This document shows positions 34,028-42,660 of a stretch of 64,000 nt of DNA, piece by piece. A model generated the notes under the pieces. The model saw nothing but the letters and a program-made list of their open reading frames with translations, had not been told where the DNA came from and did no database searches. Numbering within the stretch: the first letter of the stretch is position 1; each line of letters opens with the position of its first letter. The position numbers were made by a program, and so were the translations under genes. This stretch comes from Longitalea arenae. Its GTDB lineage: Bacteria; Bacteroidota; Bacteroidia; Chitinophagales; Chitinophagaceae. The DNA lies in the NCBI RefSeq assembly GCF_016924755.1, contig NZ_JAFFJX010000011.1, positions 124,001 through 188,000 on the forward strand, written 5' to 3'.

Positions 34028-34936
34028 ATGCTCAGCTATAGTCACGAAGTATTTTTTGAAGTAGCCACCCATCTTAGCTTTTCCAAAGCCGCTGAGATCT
34101 TATATATCAGTCAGCCGGCAATTACCAAACACATCCAATCGCTCGAAAAACATTATAAGGTTAGCCTGTTCGAACGCAAGGGCAATTCCGTGTCGCTTAC
34201 CAGCGAAGGCAGGATATTGCTTGAATATGTGGTACAGGGCCGCGAGCTGCAACGGCAGCTTGAATTCGATATTACCAAACAAAAGAACCTGCAACAGGCA
34301 AAAGGATCGCTCACACTGGGCACCAGCACCACGATCTCACTGTATGTTATTCCTCCCGTTTTTTCGGCTTTCCACCAGCAATATCCCAATATAGAATTGA
34401 AGCTGGTGAACCGGAACTCAGAGAATATTCTAAAAGCCCTGCTCGATCATGAAATAGACCTCGCCATCACCGAAGGACGCAATACCATCACATCGGTAAA
34501 ATACCAGTTCTTTTTAACGGATGAAGTAATACCCGTTTGCAGCGCCAAAAGTGAATTGGTGAAAAAAAAGAATATTGCCCCCGAAGAACTAAAGACCATC
34601 CCGGTAGCCTTACGCGAGAGAGGCTCGGGCACCCTGGCCGCAGTTACAGAGGCATTGCAAAAATGCAAGATCAGCATTGCCGATATAAAGCATAAAATTG
34701 TGCTGGGCGGCACTGAAGCGCTGAAGAATTTTCTGCTCGATGACGTATGCCTCGGGTTCTTGCCCTTGCGATCGGTTGCCCGGCAACTCAAGAACGGCGA
34801 ACTTGTTCGGTTAAGCATCCCTGGTTTACAGATCCACCGTGCATTTTATTTCATGCAAAGGCGCGGATCAGAGACCGATCGCATCAATCAATTATTTATA
34901 AAACTGGCTACGAGCTACTATAACAAAAAGTTATAG
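34028..34936 (+). CDS. LysR-type transcriptional regulator
   Basis: A 302-residue LysR regulator. Winged helix at residues 1-60 (FFEVATHLSFSKAAEILYIS, QPAITKHIQSLEKHYKVSLF) and a substrate-binding domain from about 90 (GSLTLGTSTTISLYVIPPVF). The closest general resemblance is to CysL/YeiE-like members. Co-inducer unknown. It is followed by thrC in the same direction, 66 bases apart; the gap contains a 13-bp inverted repeat that could be its binding site. LysR genes often regulate an adjacent gene, but these are usually divergent. Confidence 0.92.
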   Translation: MLSYSHEVFFEVATHLSFSKAAEILYISQPAITKHIQSLEKHYKVSLFERKGNSVSLTSEGRILLEYVVQGRELQRQLEFDITKQKNLQQAKGSLTLGTSTTISLYVIPPVFSAFHQQYPNIELKLVNRNSENILKALLDHEIDLAITEGRNTITSVKYQFFLTDEVIPVCSAKSELVKKKNIAPEELKTIPVALRERGSGTLAAVTEALQKCKISIADIKHKIVLGGTEALKNFLLDDVCLGFLPLRSVARQLKNGELVRLSIPGLQIHRAFYFMQRRGSETDRINQLFIKLATSYYNKKL

Positions 34937-34950
34937 CGTATAAGCAAACG

Positions 34951-35015
34951 GTATCGTTCTCATGGCAGCAGCTTACTACTTTTACCCTGTCATAAAACTA
35001 CAATGAGAACGATAC
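34951..35015 (+). promoter_or_regulatory. Long inverted repeat covering the thrC start codon
   Basis: GTATCGTTCTCAT (34951-34963) and its perfect complement ATGAGAACGATAC (35003-35015), separated by 39 bases. The right arm begins with the thrC start codon. A possible -7 element TACTTTTA (34977-34984) lies in the loop. Confidence 0.75.
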
Positions 35016-36178
35016 GAACACTTACCTCCTTAACACAGCTTGCCTGCTCGCAATGCGGACAGATTTACAGCGCTTTTGAGCCTCAAACTTTTTCTTTCTG
35101 CTGCAGGCAGCCGCTCGTAGCCCAATATAACCTGGCAGAAGTACCTGCTAAAACGGTAGTGTATAACCGGCCCGCGACCATGTGGCGGTATAAAGAAGTG
35201 CTGCCCGTTTTTGAAGAAGAAAATATCGTTAGCCTCGGCGAAGGCATGACGCCCATTCTTGAACTAAAACGTTTACAGGCAGCTTACGAATTACCCAATC
35301 TCTTCCTGAAGGATGAATCGAAGAACCCAACAGGTTCTTTTAAGGCGAGGGGATTGAGTGCCGCCGTTTCCAAAGCAAAAGAATTTGGCCTGCCGGCCTG
35401 TATCATTCCTACCGCCGGCAATGCCGGTGGCGCCCTGGCTGCATATTGTGCCAAAGCAAACATGAAAGCTGTTGTGGTAATGCCCCGCCATACGCCCCAG
35501 GTATTCAAGGACGAATGCGAACTCTACGGCGCCGAACTGGTACTGGTAGATGGCCTCATCAGTGATTGCGCTAAAAAAGTGGCGCAGTTAAAGGAGTCGG
35601 CCCCCTATTTTGACATTTCTACCATGAAGGAACCTTACCGCCTGGAAGGAAAAAAGACCATGGGTTATGAAATAGCGGAACAATTCAACTGGACCCTGCC
35701 CGATGTGATCCTTTATCCTACGGGTGGCGGCACGGGCTTGATCGGCATGTGGAAAGCTTTCAAAGAAATGCAGCAAATGGGCTGGATAGGCGAAAAGCTG
35801 CCCCGTCTCTATGCCATCCAGGCCGAGAACTGTAAACCGGTAGTGCAAACCTGGAAGGGTTTGCAAGGCCATGCCAAAAATTATATGGGCCGTGCTTCCC
35901 TGGCTAATGGACTGGCGGTGCCCAATCCTTTTGCCGAGAACATGATCCTGCAGGTATTGCGGGAATCAAAGGGTCAGCCACTGGCTGTTAGTGATGCCGA
36001 TATGGTAAAGGCCGTAAAAGAAATTGCCGGCAAAGAAGGGTTGATCATTGCTCCTGAAGGCGGCGCATTATGGAATGGCTTGTTACAACTGGTGCAGGAT
36101 GGTATTGTTCAAAGGGCCGAGAAGATATTATTGCTGAATACGGGTTCGGGATATAAATACCTGCAGAATATTCTTTAA
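35003..36178 (+). CDS. thrC: Threonine synthase
   Basis: A 391-residue PLP enzyme that converts O-phosphohomoserine to threonine. The N-terminus has a Cys pair CSQC (15-18) and CC (33-34), a zinc-ribbon-like start seen in this subgroup. KDESKNPTGSFKARG contains the PLP lysine (Lys114); TAGNAGGALAAYCAKA and YPTGGGTGLIGMWKA are the cofactor phosphate loops. The size corresponds to the shorter plant/archaeal-like threonine synthases. The start codon is covered by an inverted repeat, and a word array begins four bases after the stop. Confidence 0.92.
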   Translation: MRTIRTLTSLTQLACSQCGQIYSAFEPQTFSFCCRQPLVAQYNLAEVPAKTVVYNRPATMWRYKEVLPVFEEENIVSLGEGMTPILELKRLQAAYELPNLFLKDESKNPTGSFKARGLSAAVSKAKEFGLPACIIPTAGNAGGALAAYCAKANMKAVVVMPRHTPQVFKDECELYGAELVLVDGLISDCAKKVAQLKESAPYFDISTMKEPYRLEGKKTMGYEIAEQFNWTLPDVILYPTGGGTGLIGMWKAFKEMQQMGWIGEKLPRLYAIQAENCKPVVQTWKGLQGHAKNYMGRASLANGLAVPNPFAENMILQVLRESKGQPLAVSDADMVKAVKEIAGKEGLIIAPEGGALWNGLLQLVQDGIVQRAEKILLLNTGSGYKYLQNIL

Positions 36179-36181
36179 AAT

Positions 36182-36325
36182 GCTTGAGTTATTAAGTTCA
36201 TTGGTTCCTGAGTTATTAAGTTACCATAACGGAGTCTGCCACACATTAATAGTATGGTACAGGTTTTAGCTAACTTTCACTATGAACTTACTAAAAAACT
36301 CAATAACTGAATAACTCAGAAACTT
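36182..36325. repeat. Inverted word array, GAGTTATTAAG family, between thrC and aguA
   Basis: TTGAGTTATTAAGTTCATTG (36184 on) and CCTGAGTTATTAAGTT (36208 on); on the far side ACTCAATAACTGAATAACTC (36298-36317). The array fills the convergent gap and reaches the stop codon of both genes. Confidence 0.8.
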
Positions 36326-37373
36326 ATACGTCCGGTTCCTGCTGACTCAAACAATGGAAACTGCCAAGCCCCCAGATGATATCAGTTGAATCGATACCGA
36401 TCACTTTACGATCAGGAAAACACTGCTGAATGATCTGAAGCGCTTTATCATCCTGTGCACAACGGTAAGTAGGCACTACGACGGCCGCATTGGCTATATA
36501 AAAATTGGCATAAGACGCAGGCAGTCGCTGGTCTTCATACACCACCGCATTAGGCATGGGCAGCTCGATAACATTCAATTGCTGCCCGTTCAATAACCGC
36601 ATCTGTTGTAACTGACGCAGGTTGTGCTGCAGCAAGGCATAGTTCTCGTCCTGTTTATTCTCTTCGATCACCGTTAACACGGTATTGGCATTCACAAAAC
36701 GAACGGTATCATCAATATGACCATCGGTATCATCCCCGATTATACCTTCATCTACCCACAATACCTGGTCTACCCCATAGTATTGGTACAGGTATTCTTC
36801 AATTTGCTGCTGGTTCAAATGCGGGTTACGGTTAGGGTTCAACAAACAGGCGGTTGATGTAAGCAAAGTACCTGCTCCGTTGAACTCTACGGAGCCGCCT
36901 TCCATCACAATACCGGGATGATATACCGGAATATTATAGTGTTTGCCAATTAATGTAGGGATCACGTCGTCAAGATCGTAGGGCGGATACTTGTTGCCCC
37001 AGGCATTATAGCCCCAGTCGACGATCACTTTTTTTATATCGGCTTGCGGGTTTATCAAAAAAGCCGGACCATGATCGCGGCACCAGGCATCATTGGTAGG
37101 ATGAATAAAGAATTGAATATTGCTCATTTTGACGCCGGCTTCCGTAAGGCATTTTTCAGCAAATGTTTTCATCGCGGCATCGGTCACATTGATGTTTACT
37201 TTTTCACCCAGGGCCACTTCCTTTACAAACTGGCTGTAAAATGGATAAATGCTTTGAATCTTTCCGGGCCAGGAAGCTTCCTTATGGGGCCAGCTGAGCC
37301 AGGTGGCTGTATGCGGCGCAAATTCGGCGGGGAAAAAATAACCTAGTTCTTTGGGAGTGGGACTATCTTTCAT
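36324..37373 (-). CDS. aguA: Agmatine deiminase
   Basis: A 349-residue enzyme of the agmatine/peptidyl-arginine deiminase family that turns agmatine into N-carbamoylputrescine and ammonia. Motifs: FAPHTATWLSWPHKEASWPG, NDAWCRDHGPAFLIN, MEGGSVEFNG, DDTDGHIDD, and near the C-terminus GLGSFHCLSQQ with the catalytic Cys. The start at 37373 is an ATG; an in-frame GTG lies 18 bases upstream in the word array. It lies downstream of aguB on the same strand, separated by 233 bases of repeats. Confidence 0.95.
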   Translation of the reverse strand: MKDSPTPKELGYFFPAEFAPHTATWLSWPHKEASWPGKIQSIYPFYSQFVKEVALGEKVNINVTDAAMKTFAEKCLTEAGVKMSNIQFFIHPTNDAWCRDHGPAFLINPQADIKKVIVDWGYNAWGNKYPPYDLDDVIPTLIGKHYNIPVYHPGIVMEGGSVEFNGAGTLLTSTACLLNPNRNPHLNQQQIEEYLYQYYGVDQVLWVDEGIIGDDTDGHIDDTVRFVNANTVLTVIEENKQDENYALLQHNLRQLQQMRLLNGQQLNVIELPMPNAVVYEDQRLPASYANFYIANAAVVVPTYRCAQDDKALQIIQQCFPDRKVIGIDSTDIIWGLGSFHCLSQQEPDV

Positions 37374-37375
37374 TC

Positions 37376-37578
37376 TTGGTGCTTGGTTCACAGTTAGAAG
37401 TTCAAAGTTCGAAGTTCACAGTTCAAAGTTTCTAGTTACCAGTTTCCGGTTGAAAGTCACCGGTTGCAGGATTCAGGTTCCTGGTTACAGGGCTTCATTG
37501 CAGTTGCATACTGCACCTCGATGCTCCTTATATTGCAGCAGCTGCGACACGGTCCCTGCAACCTGAAACCTGAAACTC
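37376..37578. repeat. Word arrays between aguB and aguA
   Basis: AGTTCAAAGTTCGAAGTTCA (37398 on) of the GTTCAAAG family, then GTTACCAGTTTCCGGTTG and GGTTGCAGGATTCAGGTTCC (to about 37488). The inverted arm CCCTGCAACCTGAAACCTGA (37554 on) encloses about 65 bases. Two word families are joined here. Confidence 0.75.
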
Positions 37579-37606
37579 TATTTTTGATTTGACGTTTCAA
37601 AAACGG

Positions 37607-38485
37607 TTACGCTTCATCATCTATGAACCGTTTCATGATCGGCTGGTATGAATCAATCCTGCGGTCACGTAAGAAGGGCCAGTGCGTGCGATACCGATCG
37701 CTCAATTCGGTATTCAATTCTATTACATGCACTTCTTCCTGGTCGTGAGAAGCCTGGTATAAGATCGAGCCAAAGGGATTGCTCACAAAGGAACCGCCCC
37801 AGAATTTCATGGCGCCGTTCTGCTCCAGTCCAACCCGGTTTACACTCACCACGTGCACGCCATTCGCTACGGCATGACCGCGCTGGATGGTTTGCCAGGC
37901 ATTGTACTGCTCGGTGTTGGTAACTGAATCCTGTGAAGTGGCCCAGCCAATAGCGGTGGGGTAAAATAGTATTTCTGCGCCCATCAGGGCAGTGATGCGG
38001 GCTGCTTCCGGATACCATTGGTCCCAGCAGATCAGTACCCCGATAGTGGCGAATTTTGTTTTGAACACTTTATATCCCAGATCGCCGGGCGTAAAGTAGA
38101 ATTTCTCGTAGTAGGCCGGATCGTCGGGAATATGCATTTTGCGGTATTTACCCAGGTAAGTACCATCGGCATCCAGTACGGCGGTGGTATTGTGGTAAAT
38201 ACCCTGCGTTCTTTTTTCAAACAAAGAGGCAATGATCACCACGCCTACTTCCGCAGCTACCTTGCTCAGCGCTTCGGTAGACGGGCCAGGGATCGGCTCT
38301 GCCAGCTTGAAGTTGTCATAATCCTCCACATCGCAGAAATACAGCGAAGTGAACAATTCCTGCAGGCAAACGATCTGCGCACCTTTGGCTGCTGCCTCCC
38401 GTACTTTAGCGATCGCTTTTTGCAGATTTGCTTCTTTGTCGTTGGTGCAGCTCATTTGCACCAGGCCAATGTTAACTTTTGTCAT
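37607..38485 (-). CDS. aguB: N-carbamoylputrescine amidase
   Basis: A 292-residue carbon-nitrogen hydrolase that converts N-carbamoylputrescine to putrescine, CO2 and ammonia. The Glu-Lys-Cys triad is visible: VCLQELF (Glu43), YRKMHIP (Lys) and VLICWDQWYPE (Cys). YHNTTAVLDADG and the C-terminal SYQPIMKRF fit AguB. It precedes aguA; together they convert agmatine to putrescine. Arginine decarboxylase is not in the window. Confidence 0.95.
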   Translation of the reverse strand: MTKVNIGLVQMSCTNDKEANLQKAIAKVREAAAKGAQIVCLQELFTSLYFCDVEDYDNFKLAEPIPGPSTEALSKVAAEVGVVIIASLFEKRTQGIYHNTTAVLDADGTYLGKYRKMHIPDDPAYYEKFYFTPGDLGYKVFKTKFATIGVLICWDQWYPEAARITALMGAEILFYPTAIGWATSQDSVTNTEQYNAWQTIQRGHAVANGVHVVSVNRVGLEQNGAMKFWGGSFVSNPFGSILYQASHDQEEVHVIELNTELSDRYRTHWPFLRDRRIDSYQPIMKRFIDDEA

Positions 38486-38571
38486 TTTCTTATTTTCCCC
38501 GGCTCCGCCAACGGGCGAAGATTTTTTAAGTTTTAAACAAATTCCGCATTATAACAAGGAACTACCAGATT

Positions 38572-38620
38572 TGTTGAACGCTTAACCTGTTAACTGATCA
38601 ACATGGTAACCTGTCAACCG
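38572..38620. repeat. Word array near the bshB1 stop codon
   Basis: TTAACCTGTTAACTGATCAA and ATGGTAACCTGTCAACCGC, a GGTTAACAGG word family. It ends six bases before the bshB1 stop. Confidence 0.6.
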
Positions 38621-38625
38621 CTCCC

Positions 38626-39363
38626 TCAGGTCTCTACCTGCAATAAAGCATCCAGGTTCCTGATCCCGATCTTCTTCTCACATATAAAGCCTTCGGCATA
38701 TTTCACGCCAATGCGTTTGCCCATCATGCGCGCTCTGCCTATGATGCTATCCAGGAAATCGGGCGATGAAATATAGGTCTGCGGACCATCATGCCCGTTT
38801 ACCGGGTTGTAGAACTGGGTTGTATAGGCTTCAATGGCCTTCATCCGCTGCTCAAAAACATCGGAAATATCCACCAGCAGATCAGGTTCATGGTACCAGT
38901 CCTGCAAATAATGCAGTATGTATTTCGGGCGCCAGCGTTCCTGCGGCTTCCCGCTTTCATCGGTGGTCTCGATCTTTGCCAGGCCCGATAAAAAGCAGGC
39001 GGTGGCGATCAGTTTGCCTGCGCGGCCATGATCAGGATGGCGGTCTTCCAGGGCATTTGCCAGCACTACTTCCGGCTGATAGGTCCTGATGGCCCTGATC
39101 AGTTGTAACTGATGTTCTTCATCATTCTTAAAAAATCCATCCCGCATTTTAAGGTTCGCCCGCATATGCACGCCCATGATCTCGGCGGCTTTAGCGGCTT
39201 CCGCATAACGGGTCTCAATAGTTCCCCGGGTGCCAAGCTCTCCCTGCGTAAGGTCGAGGATCCCGGCTTTCTTGCCCAGCTTGATCTCATTCAGCATCGT
39301 GCCTGAACAGCTTAATTCCACATCGTCAGGATGAACGCCTATGGCCAGTAAATCCAGTTTCAT
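38626..39363 (-). CDS. bshB1: Bacillithiol biosynthesis deacetylase BshB1
   Basis: A 245-residue zinc-dependent deacetylase of the LmbE/PIG-L fold that produces GlcN-malate from GlcNAc-malate in bacillithiol synthesis. AIGVHPDDVELSCSG (His11, Asp13, Asp14) and EDRHPDHGRAG supply the metal ligands and catalytic residues; GTRGTIETRYAEAAKAAEIM and YYNPVNGHDGP-like text (FYNPVNGHDGPQTYI) match BshB1. The presence implies that this organism uses bacillithiol as its low-molecular-weight thiol, as many Bacteroidota do. Confidence 0.94.
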   Translation of the reverse strand: MKLDLLAIGVHPDDVELSCSGTMLNEIKLGKKAGILDLTQGELGTRGTIETRYAEAAKAAEIMGVHMRANLKMRDGFFKNDEEHQLQLIRAIRTYQPEVVLANALEDRHPDHGRAGKLIATACFLSGLAKIETTDESGKPQERWRPKYILHYLQDWYHEPDLLVDISDVFEQRMKAIEAYTTQFYNPVNGHDGPQTYISSPDFLDSIIGRARMMGKRIGVKYAEGFICEKKIGIRNLDALLQVET

Positions 39364-39379
39364 AGTTAAAATTGAGCCG

Positions 39380-39387
39380 CAAAGGTA
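39380..39387 (-). promoter_or_regulatory. -7 element of bshB1
   Basis: TACCTTTG on the minus strand, 16 bases before the start codon. Confidence 0.55.
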
Positions 39388-39388
39388 A

Positions 39389-39635
39389 TAAACAGTTTGT
39401 GGTTTATGGTTTGTGGTTTGTTGTTATTTCCGCCGTTTATAAAGGTTTAACAGTTGCTTTCTTCCGGAAATTCAAGCATTTAACGGTTTGAGGTTTATGG
39501 TTTGTGGTTTGTCGTTTGTAGTTATTCCGCCCATTGTAAATGTTTACCAGATGCTTACTTCGCGAAATTCAGGCAGCCGAAAACAGTTTAGACCTTTCGA
39601 AAGTGAGCAACCATAAACCACAAACCATAAACTCT
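39389..39635. repeat. Word arrays, GGTTTGTGGTTTATGG family
   Basis: Three blocks: GTTTGTGGTTTATGGTTTGT (39394 on), TTTGAGGTTTATGGTTTGTG (39486 on) and the inverted CATAAACCACAAACCATAAA (39612 on). Period 8. The blocks are 70-90 bases apart. The third is complementary to the first two. Confidence 0.8.
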
Positions 39636-39659
39636 ATCCTGTTAACGATAACATCCCAT

Positions 39660-40799
39660 TTAGAAAAAAGTCGTTGCCCACCGGATCAACGCATCTACTT
39701 CCGCCGGCGCATTGTCGATCCGCTGTTCAGAGCGCTTTTTCCCCAATCGTACGAGCACGGTTTTTTTGGAGGGAATAACTATGACATACTGCCCTAAAAT
39801 GCCGCGGGCATAAAATATTTCAGGCCGGCTCGGCATTATCCACCACTGATACCCGTAGTAATTGCAGGGTTTGCCTTCAGTATCTGGTATCATGCAGGGT
39901 TTTATCGATCTGAGATAGTAATCCATGGGAATGATCTCATTGCCCTTCCACCGGCCACTGTCGAGCATCAACTGCCCCAGCCGGGCAAAATCACGGGCGT
40001 TCGAATTAAAGCAACAATAGGCTTTTTCGATGCCGCCTACCTGGTCGGTGCTCCATAAAGCCGCATGTTCAGCCCCTAGTGGCTGCCATAATTTTTCAGC
40101 TGCATAGGCGCTGAGCGATTTGCCGGTCGCTTTATTCAGGATCAGGGCAAGCAACTGCGTATCGCCCGATTTGTAGGAATGCACGGAACCTGGCGGATGA
40201 ATGATAGAAACGCCGGTGGCCGTTTTATATGCATTATGCCCGTAATATATCTCGGTGGTTACCGAAAAAGGGTTGGCATAGGATTCCTCCCAGCTGCTGC
40301 CGCTGCTCATGGTCAGCAGATCGATGATGCGCACTTTTGCTTTTTCGCCGGTCCTGAACTCAGGAATGTAATTACCAACCGGCTCTTCCAGCGACCGGAT
40401 CTTTCCTTCCTTAAGGGCCGCGCCGATCAGCAGGCTGGTAATGCTTTTCGCCATGGAAAAAGAGCCCGACAAAGAGGAATCGCCGTACCCTTCCCAATAG
40501 AATTCATACAAAATGGAATCGTTTTTAATGGCCAGCACCGCAACCGTCTCCAGTTCCTCGAGCATTTTTTTCAGCTGGCCTGGCAGCGGATTTTTGTTGT
40601 AATGGGCAGAAAGCGCCCATGGTTGCGGTTCCCCGGTTGTTACTGTGTTGTTCGAAAACTTTTTATAATCGTCGATATCAGCAAAATTGTACCATACCGC
40701 CTCAAACAGGTAGGTGCGGCCGGAGATAAAGGCGTAAGCAGTAAAAACAAGAATAATCGTCAGGAAAACATATACAATAACGCGTATAAACTTTTTCAT
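39660..40799 (-). CDS. Serine hydrolase of the beta-lactamase class C fold
   Basis: A 379-residue protein with one N-terminal membrane anchor or uncleaved signal (VIVYVFLTIILVFTAYAF). The penicillin-binding-like active site is visible: SFSMAKS (SxxK, nucleophile Ser), HSYKSGDTQ in the Y-x-N/S position, and a C-terminal strand near KTVLVRLGKK. Members are esterases, D-aminopeptidases or beta-lactamase-like enzymes; which one cannot be said. It faces the periplasm. Gene stands alone. Confidence 0.88.
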   Translation of the reverse strand: MKKFIRVIVYVFLTIILVFTAYAFISGRTYLFEAVWYNFADIDDYKKFSNNTVTTGEPQPWALSAHYNKNPLPGQLKKMLEELETVAVLAIKNDSILYEFYWEGYGDSSLSGSFSMAKSITSLLIGAALKEGKIRSLEEPVGNYIPEFRTGEKAKVRIIDLLTMSSGSSWEESYANPFSVTTEIYYGHNAYKTATGVSIIHPPGSVHSYKSGDTQLLALILNKATGKSLSAYAAEKLWQPLGAEHAALWSTDQVGGIEKAYCCFNSNARDFARLGQLMLDSGRWKGNEIIPMDYYLRSIKPCMIPDTEGKPCNYYGYQWWIMPSRPEIFYARGILGQYVIVIPSKKTVLVRLGKKRSEQRIDNAPAEVDALIRWATTFF

Positions 40800-41043
40800 A
40801 GCGGAGCTTGTTAAATGAAGGTAACAAATTGAACCAACCTGGATAAACCATCTGTCTGGTTATTAACCATTTTTTGAGGCCTGTGTAAAAAAAAGGAATA
40901 TGTAACACAATAAAAATAATAACATAAGCTGCCGCAGGCAGATCATCCCTTTTTTTTGCTCTTTTCTCATTTTCGAGTAGCTTCGCAGGTCTTTATTAGA
41001 AAGTGAAATAGAAAGTCAGTAATAGAATACTGCCGGAAGAATC

Positions 41044-41076
41044 AGTAAATCGTAAAATCTAAAATCGTAAATCGAA
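41044..41076. repeat. Word array, AAATCGTAAAATC family
   Basis: AGTAAATCGTAAAATCTAAA, then ATCGTAAATCG, ending directly at the lpdA start codon. It occupies the position of the ribosome-binding region. Confidence 0.6.
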
Positions 41077-42480
41077 ATGGCATACGACGTAGTAGTTCTC
41101 GGAAGCGGCCCCGGCGGATATGTGGCAGCTATCCGGGCATCTCAACTGGGATTCAAAACCGCTGTAATTGAAAAAGAAAGTCTGGGTGGAATTTGTTTGA
41201 ACTGGGGCTGTATTCCCACCAAAGCCCTGCTGAAAAGCGCCCAGGTTTTTGAATACATTAAGCACTCAAAAGATTATGGTATTGAAGCCAGCGGCACCGC
41301 TGATTTTTCGGCAGTAATTAAACGCAGCCGCGGCGTAGCTGACAAAATGAGCAAAGGCGTTACCTTCCTGATGAAGAAAAACAAGATCGATGTGATCATG
41401 GGTTTCGGTAAACTGAAAGCCAAAGGCCAGATCGAAGTGAAAGGCGCTGATGGTAAAACGCAGATCGTTGAAGCAAAACATATCATTCTGGCAACCGGTG
41501 GTCGCAGCCGCGAACTGCCCAGCCTGAAAATAGATGGTAAAAAGATCATTGGCTACCGCGAAGCAATGGTATTGCCACAACAACCTAAAAGCATGATCGT
41601 GGTAGGTAGTGGCGCTATTGGCGTTGAATTCGGTTACTTCTATGCCACCCTGGGCACTAAAGTTACCATTGTTGAATTCATGGACCGTATCGTTCCGGTA
41701 GAAGATGAAGAGATTTCAAAAGAACTGGCGAAGAACTTCAAGAAAAATGGCATCGAGATCATGACCAGCTCTGAAGTTACCAGCGTTGATACCAGCGGTA
41801 ACGGCGTTAAAGCCAAAGTAAAGACCAAAGACGGTGAAGTTACCCTCGAAGCTGATGTAGTGCTCAGCGCCGTAGGCGTTGCTGCCAACATCGAAGGTAT
41901 TGGCCTCGAAGAGCTGGGTGTAAAAACCGAGAAAGGAAAGATCGTAGTTGATAAATATTACAAGACCAACGTTCAGGGGGTATACGCTATCGGCGACTGT
42001 GTACCCGGACAAGCTTTGGCGCACGTGGCTTCTAAAGAGGGTATCATTTGCGTGGAAAGCATTGGCTACGGCGAAAAGAAATACAACCACCAGCCAGAAC
42101 CGCTCGACTATGGCAATGTACCAGGTTGTACTTATTGCACACCGGAGATCGCTTCAGTTGGTATGACCGAAAAACAGGCTAAAGATGCCGGTTATGAGAT
42201 CAAGGTTGGTAAATTCCCGTTAAGCGCTGCCGGCAAAGCTTCTGCTGCGGGCCATAACGAAGGTTTCATCAAAGTGATCTTCGACGCTAAATACGGTGAA
42301 TGGCTCGGCACCCACATGATCGGTTACAACGTAACTGAAATGATCGCTGAAACTGTAGTTGCCCGTAAGCTGGAAACTACGTACCACGAAGTACTGGATA
42401 GCATCCATCCTCACCCAACCATGAGTGAGAATATCAAGGAAGCTATTGAAGTAGCTTATGGCGAAGCCATCCACATTTAA
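41077..42480 (+). CDS. lpdA: Dihydrolipoyl dehydrogenase
   Basis: A 467-residue flavoprotein, the E3 subunit that reoxidises lipoamide in the pyruvate, 2-oxoglutarate and branched-chain dehydrogenase complexes. VVVLGSGPGGYVAA is the FAD site; GGICLNWGCIPTKA has the redox disulfide Cys40-Cys45; VVGSGAIGVEFGYFYATLG binds NAD; HPHPTMSE provides the catalytic His-Glu of the other subunit. Length is standard. Other subunits are not in the window. A perfect hairpin terminator follows. Confidence 0.97.
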   Translation: MAYDVVVLGSGPGGYVAAIRASQLGFKTAVIEKESLGGICLNWGCIPTKALLKSAQVFEYIKHSKDYGIEASGTADFSAVIKRSRGVADKMSKGVTFLMKKNKIDVIMGFGKLKAKGQIEVKGADGKTQIVEAKHIILATGGRSRELPSLKIDGKKIIGYREAMVLPQQPKSMIVVGSGAIGVEFGYFYATLGTKVTIVEFMDRIVPVEDEEISKELAKNFKKNGIEIMTSSEVTSVDTSGNGVKAKVKTKDGEVTLEADVVLSAVGVAANIEGIGLEELGVKTEKGKIVVDKYYKTNVQGVYAIGDCVPGQALAHVASKEGIICVESIGYGEKKYNHQPEPLDYGNVPGCTYCTPEIASVGMTEKQAKDAGYEIKVGKFPLSAAGKASAAGHNEGFIKVIFDAKYGEWLGTHMIGYNVTEMIAETVVARKLETTYHEVLDSIHPHPTMSENIKEAIEVAYGEAIHI

Positions 42481-42503
42481 TAGGATTACTCTTCCATAAA
42501 AAG

Positions 42504-42537
42504 AAGGATCACCTGGTTTCAGGTGATCCTTTTTTTA
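42504..42537 (+). terminator. Terminator of lpdA
   Basis: Stem AAGGATCACCTG (42504-42515) with 42520-42531, 4-nt loop, followed by TTTTTT. Confidence 0.93.
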
Positions 42538-42539
42538 TC

Positions 42540-42660
42540 GTGAATGGTGAATGGTCAACGGTGAGTGAGAACCCGAAAGTGCAACAGCCTGAAAATTCGC
42601 GAGCCACACTATAATTCGGAAAACTTAAAATCCGTGAACCCACTCACCACTCACCTACTG
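42540..42660. repeat. Inverted word array, GAATGGTGAATGG family
   Basis: GTGAATGGTGAATGGTCAAC (42541-42560), GGTGAGTGAG; inverted arm CCCACTCACCACTCACCTAC (42639 on). About 65 bases lie between. The right arm touches the stop codon of the DUF4197 lipoprotein gene. Confidence 0.8.

Noticed and set aside
39389-39635. CRISPR array
   Set aside because: Regular-looking words were considered, but units are 8 bases, degenerate, without spacers of constant length, and no cas gene is present.
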